Of a stretch of DNA of 38,291 nucleotides, positions 20,524 through 28,889 are shown one piece after another (within the stretch, counting starts at the first letter, position 1; each line of letters begins with the position of its first letter). Source of the stretch: Syntrophomonadaceae bacterium (GTDB lineage: Bacteria > Bacillota > Dethiobacteria > DTU022 > PWGO01); the NCBI GenBank assembly GCA_003550565.1, contig PUKQ01000225.1, positions 1-38,291 on the forward strand, in the 5' to 3' direction. Under the pieces are notes generated by a model, which was given only the letters and a program-made list of their open reading frames with translations, had not been told where the DNA came from and ran no database searches. A program made the position numbers and the translations under genes.

Positions 20524-22902
20524 ATGGCCTTACCCCTGACTCAGACCGAAAACAAACGTATCACCACCATTTTGCAGGACATGCAAAATGAAAATTACTC
20601 CATTTGTTTGGAACGCCCCACTCTTTTAGAGCAGTATTGGCAATCGAAGCAGGGTAAGGGCAAACATCCGTATATTCAACGGGCAGAAGCTTTGGCCTAT
20701 GTTTATAACCACCGCGTGCCTCGCATATACCGCGAAGAATTGATCGTAGGAAATATTTCCTCTAAACGCATTGCCGCTAACTATTATTCAGAAGGAGGAT
20801 CAGTGCATATCCTGGAGGATCTATTCCAGCTAGAAAAAAGGCCGACCATCCCCATTCACCTTAGTTCCCCAGAAAAGAAAAAACTTCTTTCTATGGGGCT
20901 GCGTCATTCAAAGCACGCCATAGCCACTAAAGCCCTTCTTCGTCCGGGACGAATAAGTCAGTTTTTTGAATTTTTCCGGGCCAAAAGATTTTTTGTCACC
21001 GAAGAAGCCGGAATTTCACATCTGGTCCCAGATTACAATACACTTATATATAAGGGATTAATACATGCGGCTAAAATTGCTCGTTCCAAGCTGGAAGAAG
21101 AAACCCTGGATAATGATCGGGAAGCTTTTTATCAGAGTATAATTTTAGTAGTAGACGGCATCAAAAATATGGCCGAAAATTTAGCCAATGCCTCTGAAAT
21201 AAAAGCCTCCAAAATTCAAAATCCCACCCGCCGCCGTGAACTTTTGGAAATCGCCGAAATTTGTCGCCACGTGCCTTATCATCCGGCCCGGAGCTTTCGT
21301 GAAGGGCTGCAGTCAGCCTGGTTAATTCACGTGGCTTTAAACCTGGAAGATTTTGAACAGGGCATATCCTTTGGGCGGCTGGATCGCTTTCTTTACCCTC
21401 TTTACAAGCAAGACCTGGAAAAAGGGCTCATCACCGAAGACAAAGCTCGAGAACTACTGGCCTGCTTTTGTCTCAAATGTGGCGAAACAATCCCCCTTTA
21501 TTCTCGGCGCATTAACAAATTTTTCGGAGGCAACGCCGTGGGACAAGGCATTACCCTGGGCGGAACCGATGAAGAAGGCAATGATACTACTAACGAACTC
21601 TCTCGCCTTTTCATGGAAGCGTTTTCTTTAGTGATGACCAGAGAACCCAGCCTGCATGCCCGTATTCATGAAAATACCCCGGATTGGTTTTGGGATGAAT
21701 GTGCCCGTTTGATCCAAAAAGGTAGCGGCAGGCCATCTCTGTTCAATGATCATACTATTACAGAAGCACTTGTAGAAGCGGGTATTAAAAAGGAGCATGC
21801 GCGTGATTATGCCGTTATAGGTTGCGTAGAAATGGGAAGCCAGGGGCGCACCTATAATTCCTCCGATGCCGGCCTTTTTAACCTTCCCCTCTGCCTGGAA
21901 TTAGCTCTTAATAGAGGAAAACGCTTTCAGGGAGGCACACGCATCGGAACTACCACTCCGCCTGTTGAATCCATGCAGTCATTTGATGATGTTTTGGAGG
22001 CATTTCGCAAACAGATAGAACACGGAGTAGCCGAAATGGTAGATGTTATTACCACATTGGAAAAAACTTATCGTATTCACCGTCCCACTCCTCTGAACTC
22101 CATACTTACTGAGGGGTGCCTGGAAAAAGGGAAAGATGTTACCTGGGGAGGCGCCTTGTATGATTTCACCTCAGTTCAGGGAGTTGGCCTCGCCGATGCA
22201 GGTGATTCCTTATATGCCCTTAAAGAACTCGTTTTCACGGAAAAATCCCTAACCCTGCCTCAGTTGGTTAACATACTTCGGGCTAATTTTAAAGACCACA
22301 AAACTTTACAAGCACGCTTGCAAAATCGTTTCCCCAAGTATGGGAACAACCACCGCGAAGCTGATCATATGGTGCAAATAGTAGCAGATATTTACACCGA
22401 AACAGTTAACAAGCACATTAATACGCGGGGTGGACAATATATACCCGGTTTCTACTCTATGACCTGTCATCAGGGATTCGGTGAAGCAACCGGCGCACTT
22501 CCCAATGGAAGGCCTGCCGGTGCCAGGTTCTCTAATGGCATTTCTCCAAGCGATGGAGCTGATGTTAATGGCCCCACTGCTGTATTAAATTCCGCTGCCA
22601 GCTTGGACAACCGCCATTGGGTTAACTGTTGCGCCCTTAACTTTAAGTTTGAAAAAAATACGGTCCTAAACAAAAAAGGAAGGGAAACCATAGCCGCCCT
22701 AATAAAGACATTCTTCCGACTGGGCGGAATGCAAACTCAAATCAATGTACTGGATACCAAACAATTATTAGAGGCTCGGGAAAACCCACAAAGATATCCC
22801 GGCCTGCTTGTACGCATCTCCGGATACTGTGCCTATTTTCATGATTTATCCCCGGAAGTCCAAGACGAGATAATTGAACGTACTACTCATTGCGTCAATT
22901 AA
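20524..22902 (+). CDS. Glycyl radical enzyme (pyruvate formate-lyase/dehydratase superfamily)
   Basis: Thiyl-cysteine motif AVIGCVEMGSQGRTYNSSDAG. C-terminal glycyl radical motif LLVRISGYCAYFHDLSPEVQDEIIERTTH. PFL-like body (GSGRPSLFND, LFMEAFS...REPSLHARIHENTP). Confidence 0.95.
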   Translation: MALPLTQTENKRITTILQDMQNENYSICLERPTLLEQYWQSKQGKGKHPYIQRAEALAYVYNHRVPRIYREELIVGNISSKRIAANYYSEGGSVHILEDLFQLEKRPTIPIHLSSPEKKKLLSMGLRHSKHAIATKALLRPGRISQFFEFFRAKRFFVTEEAGISHLVPDYNTLIYKGLIHAAKIARSKLEEETLDNDREAFYQSIILVVDGIKNMAENLANASEIKASKIQNPTRRRELLEIAEICRHVPYHPARSFREGLQSAWLIHVALNLEDFEQGISFGRLDRFLYPLYKQDLEKGLITEDKARELLACFCLKCGETIPLYSRRINKFFGGNAVGQGITLGGTDEEGNDTTNELSRLFMEAFSLVMTREPSLHARIHENTPDWFWDECARLIQKGSGRPSLFNDHTITEALVEAGIKKEHARDYAVIGCVEMGSQGRTYNSSDAGLFNLPLCLELALNRGKRFQGGTRIGTTTPPVESMQSFDDVLEAFRKQIEHGVAEMVDVITTLEKTYRIHRPTPLNSILTEGCLEKGKDVTWGGALYDFTSVQGVGLADAGDSLYALKELVFTEKSLTLPQLVNILRANFKDHKTLQARLQNRFPKYGNNHREADHMVQIVADIYTETVNKHINTRGGQYIPGFYSMTCHQGFGEATGALPNGRPAGARFSNGISPSDGADVNGPTAVLNSAASLDNRHWVNCCALNFKFEKNTVLNKKGRETIAALIKTFFRLGGMQTQINVLDTKQLLEARENPQRYPGLLVRISGYCAYFHDLSPEVQDEIIERTTHCVN

Positions 22903-22907
22903 TTTAT

Positions 22908-24056
22908 TTATTCCCTGTTTTCACAAAAACGTTTTTCCTCATTTAGCTTACATGGCCGGCGGCAGGGACCCCCTTCAAAACACCAGAGAAATTCTTCCGG
23001 CATTATTTCCGCCACATTTTTAAATAACTCAGGTTCCGGCTTTTCATGTGTGGAACTATAAGTGTTAACAAAAATAACCGGTCGTTCTTTTTCAACAGTT
23101 TCACCACGGCAATAATCCATAAGGGATGCCGCCGCTTTCCCCGTATAACAATTTTCCAGCTCAATATTTTCATAATTAAAGAAGGAACTCACTGCTTCTT
23201 TGCCTTCCGGTGTGGGAAAACCATACCCATCTCCCAGGTAATTATCATCTATCACCAGTTGGGGAGCAAGATTGGCGCTCTTTTCATTAACATCAACGCC
23301 TAAAGAAGAAAGATGGAGCAGGGCTCGGAAAGCTAATTTGACCACTCGCTTATGATTTAATACCACAGAGGGAACAACCTGGACTGCATGGACTACCGTC
23401 TGCATTTGCGCTAAATGAACTCCCGCCAGCAGTCCCGCCGCAGTGCCGCCGGTGCCGCCGGCAACAAATATGGCCCCGGGGTCAGGAAGCCCTTTTTCTT
23501 TAAGCTGTGTTTGCATTTCCAAAACTGCATTAATATAACCCAGAGTAGAAAGCGGAGTAGAACCACCCGGCAAGAGAATATATGGAGCTTGTTTTTCATT
23601 CTTTAAAATGGACATATAATGGCGAAGATATTCCCAAGCGACTCCTTTGTAGTCACGTACAAAAAACATCCGGGTGCCAAATTTCTTATCAAGCAGCAGA
23701 TTAGCCTGGACATGTTCATTAATGGGTTGACAAAAAAATAATCCCACAGTTTCCAAACCCAACTCACGTCCCAGAGCTCCCGCTGCCAAAACATGATGAG
23801 AACCAAGGCCTCCCGCAGTAATAATTGTGTTTTTTCCCCGGCGGCGCACATCAGCAAAAAGCAATTCCAACTTTCTTACTTTGTTGCCACCATATACCCT
23901 GCTGGTAAGATCATCACGTTTAACAAACACTTTTTTTCCCAGCAGGGCTGACAAGCTTTCAAGCTTTTGCAGGGGGGTAGGCCAATCCCCCAGGTTCTCG
24001 CGAAGAACCTTTTTCCTTAATTGAGGATACCTGAGGAAAAGTTCGTAGTCACTCAA
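22908..24056 (-). CDS. PLP-dependent D-cysteine desulfhydrase / ACC deaminase family protein with Cys-rich C-terminus
   Basis: VFVKRDDLTSRVYGGNKVRKLELLFADV, TAGGLGSHHVLAAGALGRELG, LLPGGSTPLSTLGYINAVLE, FVAGGTGGTAAGLLAG. TTG at 24056 is preferred because a TATAAT lies inside the longer ORF (to 24113). Confidence 0.85.
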   Translation of the reverse strand: MSDYELFLRYPQLRKKVLRENLGDWPTPLQKLESLSALLGKKVFVKRDDLTSRVYGGNKVRKLELLFADVRRRGKNTIITAGGLGSHHVLAAGALGRELGLETVGLFFCQPINEHVQANLLLDKKFGTRMFFVRDYKGVAWEYLRHYMSILKNEKQAPYILLPGGSTPLSTLGYINAVLEMQTQLKEKGLPDPGAIFVAGGTGGTAAGLLAGVHLAQMQTVVHAVQVVPSVVLNHKRVVKLAFRALLHLSSLGVDVNEKSANLAPQLVIDDNYLGDGYGFPTPEGKEAVSSFFNYENIELENCYTGKAAASLMDYCRGETVEKERPVIFVNTYSSTHEKPEPELFKNVAEIMPEEFLWCFEGGPCRRPCKLNEEKRFCENRE

Positions 24057-24086
24057 AATTACACCATCCTGTAGTTTGTTTTTTCC

Positions 24087-24113
24087 ATTATAACATAAAC
24101 GGCTTTCCTGCAA
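24087..24113 (-). promoter_or_regulatory. Candidate promoter (extended -10) for the PLP enzyme gene
   Basis: Minus-strand TTGCAG - 15 nt - TATAAT with TGT just upstream (TGTTATAAT). Confidence 0.45.
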
Positions 24114-24185
24114 TTATTAAACATAGAATGCTGAGAATATAAACACATCACTTCTAAAATGCCTAAAATATCCTGTCTACTGCAA

Positions 24186-24214
24186 TTGACAAAGAAATAA
24201 GAATAAATTACAAT
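24186..24214 (+). promoter_or_regulatory. Promoter of tRNA-Trp
   Basis: TTGACA - 17 nt - TACAAT ending 12 nt before the tRNA. Confidence 0.8.
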
Positions 24215-24225
24215 TAATATGTAAT

Positions 24226-24301
24226 AGGGGAGTAGCTCAATAGGCAGAGCAGCGGCCTCCAAAGCCGAAGGTTGCGGGTTCGAGTCCTGTCTCCCCTGCC
24301 A
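24226..24301 (+). tRNA. tRNA-Trp (anticodon CCA)
   Basis: Acceptor AGGGGAG/CTCCCCT, D-arm TAGCTCAATAGGCAGAGCA, anticodon loop CTCCAAA, T-arm GGTTCGAGTCC, encoded GCCA 3' end. Confidence 0.96.
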
Positions 24302-24343
24302 AGATAATGAGGGTTAACACCCCCTAACCCTAAAAATTCAGAC

Positions 24344-24387
24344 AGAACCCACCGTTTTGTTTTTTGCAGATGTTTGCGGTGGGTTCT
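24344..24387. repeat. 11-bp perfect inverted repeat AGAACCCACCG...CGGTGGGTTCT (22-nt loop)
   Basis: Read directly, 43 nt downstream of tRNA-Trp. Confidence 0.85.
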
Positions 24388-24508
24388 TGGCATACTCTTT
24401 CTGTGAATTTCTAACCGATTCAGCCTAAATTTTTGGCTATCCGGTAAATTAAAACTTTCTTTCGCAACAGGGAAAAAGGCAACGTGCGGTCACACACTAC
24501 CGATATAA

Positions 24509-24892
24509 TTAATTTCCGGAGGAGTTAGAAAGCTTGCGGTGTATCCTATCTTCGTACATGGAAAGAACTTCTTTTTTTATACCTCTCTTTTCCGCCAGCA
24601 TGTTAAATCGAAGCTGCAATTCATTCCAGTTTTTACGCAATTTAGCTTTCTCTTCTTCTTCATAACAGCATGCAATTAGCCTCTCCAGTGAAATAAGTTT
24701 TTTCTTTAGCTGCAGCTCTTCAGGAAGTACACCGGCATTTTTAAGAATAATAAAACTGGCCCGCAAATCCTCCGGCACATGAGATAGATCATCTATCTTC
24801 AATGGCTTTCCTTTACCGGGCAAATCATCGAATTCTCCCTTAACTTTAGCCTCTTTAATTTTTTCTTCAGCAATTAAAGCAATAACATTCAT
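24509..24892 (-). CDS. DUF1992 (DnaJ C28-type conserved domain) protein
   Basis: IAEEKIKEAKVKGEFDDLPGKGKPLKIDDLSHVPEDLRASFIILKNAGVLPEE is the diagnostic family core. Confidence 0.88.
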   Translation of the reverse strand: MNVIALIAEEKIKEAKVKGEFDDLPGKGKPLKIDDLSHVPEDLRASFIILKNAGVLPEELQLKKKLISLERLIACCYEEEEKAKLRKNWNELQLRFNMLAEKRGIKKEVLSMYEDRIHRKLSNSSGN

Positions 24893-24937
24893 CGAACCCC
24901 TGCTTTCGTCTTTATGTAAACTGCCAAATCGCCATAT

Positions 24938-25408
24938 TTAAAAGTTCAATTTGCTTAAATTCTCAATGCAATTATTGATGCTCTGCTCGCGAGAAGATTT
25001 GGACCAGATAACAACTTCTGTACCCAATACATTAGCTCCTTTTGATATACAAATATCTTTCATCTGGTTCACGGCTCTATTCCCTCCCGTCCATGTTAAG
25101 GGCAGCTGTTTGGTGACAAAACAGGCAACATTCTTTCCCGAAAGCGATGGAAGCTGTTCTAAATAAGATTTCATCACCGTTGCTAAAGAAAACGCATGCA
25201 CCGGAGCACCAAAAATAATCGCATCATAATGATCTACTGCGGGCGTGTTAGTAAACTTAAAATTGCCCTCTCCCGGTTTTGCTTCGCTGTTGATGCTCAC
25301 TTGCTCAAGTGTTGCTGAATATTTTTCCCCATCAAGAATTTCTTTTAATTTTTGAGCAACGGTATAGGTGTTGCCCGTGTGAGAATAAACAATAATACCT
25401 ATATTCAT
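24938..25408 (-). CDS. Flavodoxin family protein
   Basis: IGIIVYSHTGNTYTVAQKL FMN phosphate loop; YDAIIFGAPVHAFSL. Confidence 0.87.
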   Translation of the reverse strand: MNIGIIVYSHTGNTYTVAQKLKEILDGEKYSATLEQVSINSEAKPGEGNFKFTNTPAVDHYDAIIFGAPVHAFSLATVMKSYLEQLPSLSGKNVACFVTKQLPLTWTGGNRAVNQMKDICISKGANVLGTEVVIWSKSSREQSINNCIENLSKLNF

Positions 25409-25456
25409 TTTCCCCCTCCAATATAATATTTTAATATAAATTTAAGTAATAGGAAA

Positions 25457-26524
25457 TTAAGTGGATGTATCCACTCCGCTACATCTTCTCACGGCATCTA
25501 AATTTAATCTGGTAATCCCATCCAGTGTTCCCAGCCACAAAGTGCCATCCACGTCCTGCAAGATGGATAACACTTCATTATGAGAAAGACCTTCTTCTTC
25601 AGTGAGCACAGTAAAATTTCCTTCCGGGTCTTTTATGGCAATACCGTCAAACTCGGAACCAAACCACAGGTTGCCCAGGCTATCTTTGAAAAGTGAGCGC
25701 ACTTTTTCCCCTGCCAAACCATCATTTTCATCTAAAGTTTTTTCTATCGTCCATTCCCCTTTCTTATAATCAAAAATGGCCGCCCCGCCCCTGTTATAAA
25801 AACCGGTACCAACTAACATAGAGCCTTCCTTTAACTCCAAAAAGGAGGTAACATTATTGTTAGGAAGCCCGTTTTCCATGGTAAAATACTGCCATTTTCC
25901 ATCATTTAAAATACTTATGGCGTTATTCCGTATGATATAAGAACCAAACCACATGCTTCCCAGGCTATCCTCAAAAATTATATTTACCATGTTATCAGAA
26001 AGGCCATCGTCTTCAGTTATGGTCCGCCACGAATTCCCGTCGTAAACACTCGCTCCTCCCCAGGTGCCCACCCAGATATTATTTTGGCTATCCAGAGTAA
26101 CATAATTAGCCCTGTTGTCTGGCAGAACATCTTCTTCACTATAATAATTATAATCTTTTCCATCCCAGGTAGCTACCCCTTCTTGATGAGTAACCCATAG
26201 TTTGCCTTCATGATCCACCAGCACAGAAGTCACATAAATAACTTCCCGGCAAAATTCCATTTTTTCAATAAGTTCACCGGTAAGCCGGTCAATCTTAAAA
26301 ACTCCGTTTCGGCTTCCCCCCCAGAGGATATCTCCCTGTTCTGCCATGCTCATAAAATTTTCTCCCTTAAGGATAATTTGCCATCCTTCCGGAACATCCA
26401 ACACGGCCCTCCTTTCGTCCTCTTCTACCAATCGCCTTTCCAAAACAGAGAGGACAGTGATGGCAGCAACAAGGCTTACCAGAATTAAACCAAGAATGAT
26501 CATTCTTTTTCTTGTTTTTTGCAA
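25457..26524 (-). CDS. Membrane-anchored two-component-regulator-type beta-propeller (Reg_prop repeats) without output domain
   Basis: N-terminal TM RMIILGLILVSLVAAITVLSVL. Repeated 'DSLGNLWFGS / DVDGTLWLGT / DSQNNIWVGTWGGASVYDG...DGLSDN' propeller motifs. Confidence 0.85.
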   Translation of the reverse strand: MQKTRKRMIILGLILVSLVAAITVLSVLERRLVEEDERRAVLDVPEGWQIILKGENFMSMAEQGDILWGGSRNGVFKIDRLTGELIEKMEFCREVIYVTSVLVDHEGKLWVTHQEGVATWDGKDYNYYSEEDVLPDNRANYVTLDSQNNIWVGTWGGASVYDGNSWRTITEDDGLSDNMVNIIFEDSLGSMWFGSYIIRNNAISILNDGKWQYFTMENGLPNNNVTSFLELKEGSMLVGTGFYNRGGAAIFDYKKGEWTIEKTLDENDGLAGEKVRSLFKDSLGNLWFGSEFDGIAIKDPEGNFTVLTEEEGLSHNEVLSILQDVDGTLWLGTLDGITRLNLDAVRRCSGVDTST

Positions 26525-26551
26525 TTATTCCCCTCCTCTTTTCTCCAGTTC

Positions 26552-27214
26552 TTATGGAAAGGGAACACCACTTTGCCGGCTATTATTTTGTAATAAAAGT
26601 TTACGGCTGGAAACTTGTTCCCCTTCTTTTAAATCATGAGTAACATATATTAATGAAGTACCGGAATCCTTTAGGGTATTAATAATAAATTCAAGCAGAT
26701 TGTCTTTCAATTCTGCATCAAGGTTAGACAATGGTTCATCCATCAAAAGACAATGAGGTTTCGGGGCTAAAGACCGTGCCAGTGCCACCCGGCGGGCTTC
26801 CCCTCCGGAAATCTCATCAGGGTACCTGCCTTGCAGGTGATTAATTGATATTATTTCCATTAACTCCTGCACCCTAAAATTTGATTCTTTTTTGGACAAT
26901 CCTTTAAGTCCAAACTTTATATTCTGCTCCACAGTCATATGAGGCCACAGTGCTGATGTCTGAAAAACAAATCCCAGGTTTCTTTTATGAGGCGGGAAAG
27001 CATAACCCGGGGAACTCACCTTCCTGTCATTTATAAATATTTCTCCTTCATCCGGATATTCCAAGCCTGCAATAAGCCTTAAAAGAGTTGTTTTTCCGCT
27101 TCCGGAAGGACCGATTACCACTAAAAACTCTGACTGGGCAAGTTTGAAGCTTATTTCACGCATAACCAAGACCCGCCCGTATTTTTTGGCAATATTATCA
27201 ACTACAATGCTCAT
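26552..27214 (-). CDS. ABC transporter ATP-binding protein (Fe3+/polyamine/sulfate-type, short)
   Basis: Walker A IGPSGSGKTT, signature ISGGEARRVALARS, Walker B CLLMDEPLSNLD, H-loop VTHD. Confidence 0.93.
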   Translation of the reverse strand: MSIVVDNIAKKYGRVLVMREISFKLAQSEFLVVIGPSGSGKTTLLRLIAGLEYPDEGEIFINDRKVSSPGYAFPPHKRNLGFVFQTSALWPHMTVEQNIKFGLKGLSKKESNFRVQELMEIISINHLQGRYPDEISGGEARRVALARSLAPKPHCLLMDEPLSNLDAELKDNLLEFIINTLKDSGTSLIYVTHDLKEGEQVSSRKLLLQNNSRQSGVPFP

Positions 27215-27220
27215 TTCTAA

Positions 27221-28804
27221 TTAACTCCTTTGGCGTTCTCTGGCCAATAACCTGACGATAGCAATCCCCATAGTCAACGATATAGCCAGGATAAGCAAAG
27301 ATAATCCCGCTACGGAAGCTGATTCTCCGTAATGCATATAATTATAAATCTTAATAGTTAGCGTGGACTGACCGGAAGGAACTACCAGTAAAGTAGCAGC
27401 CAACTCTCCCGCCGTCAGGACAAATATTAAGCCCGCCACCGCCAGGAAATCTTTGCCAAACATAGGCAATTTTACAGATAAGAAAGTATGTAAATTATTC
27501 TTCTGTAATACACTGGCCGCGTTCAAAAGCAGTGTATCCACCCTTTTAAAGCGAGCCAACATAATTAATGCCCCAAAAGGAACAAACCTCACTGCCCCTG
27601 CCAAAACAGGCATAAGCAAAGTACGGTAAAAATGGACCAACAGGTCGTGGTTCCACAAATGGATCAGCCCAATACCAATAAGGGGCGCAGGAATGGGAAG
27701 AGGCAAAATTAACACCGGCCACCAAATATAATTTAATTTGCCACCACCGCTAACATGGCTTGCCGGAGCAGCCACTAGAAAGAGGCTAAAAAGTGCAGCC
27801 CCACTGGCAACAATTAATGTGGAACTAATTTCACGCAGGGAACTCATTATCGGTGTTACCAGGTTATGAAATGAGCCGGTAACAAAAACCAGGCTTATTA
27901 CCGGAACCATAACCTGAAAAGCTATAAGCACTATTGCCAATGTCTGTAATGCCAAGAACCAAGGCGGAAAAGACAGAGGAACCGGTTTCACATCCCGAGG
28001 CTGCTTTGGTGACATGGCCATATTGCGAAAAGCTGCTTGAAATACTGATGCTGCCAATATCATCAAAATCATCAATGGAAAAGCCAAAAGAAAGGCCCGC
28101 ACAGGTTCATAGCTAGCACTGTACTCCGCAAATATTTCCAGAGAATAGGTACTCACTTGAAAAAGAGAAGGCACGCTGTAATCCATAAGGCTGATCAAAA
28201 ACATAAACGCACTTCCGGCAGCAATGGCAGGAGCAGCGGCAGGCAAAACTACCTTTTTAAATACTTTAAAATCGCTTTTCATAACCCGCCCGGCATCAAC
28301 CAGCGATTTATCAACCAGCTCATAACCCAGGAGAGCCATCCCAACGCCAAAGGGAGCCAAAGCCATAAACTGCACCCACCAGCTGATAAAAAGACCATAC
28401 ATGGGTAATTCCGGTAAAAAAGTAGAACCGGCAAAATCATTCCAAAAACGAAAAGCGGAAGCCCAGGAAAGAGCATGAATATATGGAGGCACCACCGCCA
28501 AAACCAGAATCATATACTTCAAGTAACTGCCCACACGAGGGCGCCAGTTGGAAAGGAAATTACCCGCTAAAAGGCCAAGTAATCCTCCTCCCAAAGCTAC
28601 CAGAGACGCAAGTCCTGTGCTACGGGCTAAAAGCTGCAATCTTCTGCCGGTTGGCAAAGTTAATGAAAGCCATTCAGCATTCCCTGAAAATAATTGATTT
28701 AAAGTTTCCACCATCAGAAAAAACACCGGACTGATAATGAATATCAGATAAATAAGCAGCCATGCCCCGTTATTTATTTTATCCATGCTTAGATAAGTGC
28801 GCAT
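27221..28804 (-). CDS. ABC transporter permease (iron(III)-type, duplicated permease)
   Basis: Two halves of about 6 TM each with binding-protein-dependent permease cores (..GYELVDKSLVDAGRVMKSDFKVFKKVVLPAAAPAIAAG.. and ..LLNAASVLQKNNLHTFLSVKLPMFGKDFLAV..). Next to the ATPase. Confidence 0.88.
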   Translation of the reverse strand: MRTYLSMDKINNGAWLLIYLIFIISPVFFLMVETLNQLFSGNAEWLSLTLPTGRRLQLLARSTGLASLVALGGGLLGLLAGNFLSNWRPRVGSYLKYMILVLAVVPPYIHALSWASAFRFWNDFAGSTFLPELPMYGLFISWWVQFMALAPFGVGMALLGYELVDKSLVDAGRVMKSDFKVFKKVVLPAAAPAIAAGSAFMFLISLMDYSVPSLFQVSTYSLEIFAEYSASYEPVRAFLLAFPLMILMILAASVFQAAFRNMAMSPKQPRDVKPVPLSFPPWFLALQTLAIVLIAFQVMVPVISLVFVTGSFHNLVTPIMSSLREISSTLIVASGAALFSLFLVAAPASHVSGGGKLNYIWWPVLILPLPIPAPLIGIGLIHLWNHDLLVHFYRTLLMPVLAGAVRFVPFGALIMLARFKRVDTLLLNAASVLQKNNLHTFLSVKLPMFGKDFLAVAGLIFVLTAGELAATLLVVPSGQSTLTIKIYNYMHYGESASVAGLSLLILAISLTMGIAIVRLLARERQRS

Positions 28805-28889
28805 TTAAATCACATATTAACCAGCCGGCATATTTTTTTACCTTTTTCCCTTATACGCCGGACTAGTTATTGTCCTTTGGTGGTATGGC

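Noticed and set aside
20524-22902. Assigning the GRE a named substrate (choline, glycerol, hydroxyproline, isethionate)
   Set aside because: No diagnostic neighbouring transporter, microcompartment or downstream enzyme, and the motif context is not decisive by eye.
24302-24508. Mobile element inserted at tRNA-Trp
   Set aside because: No integrase, no repeated tRNA 3' end, and flanking genes are ordinary; only the inverted repeats are reported.
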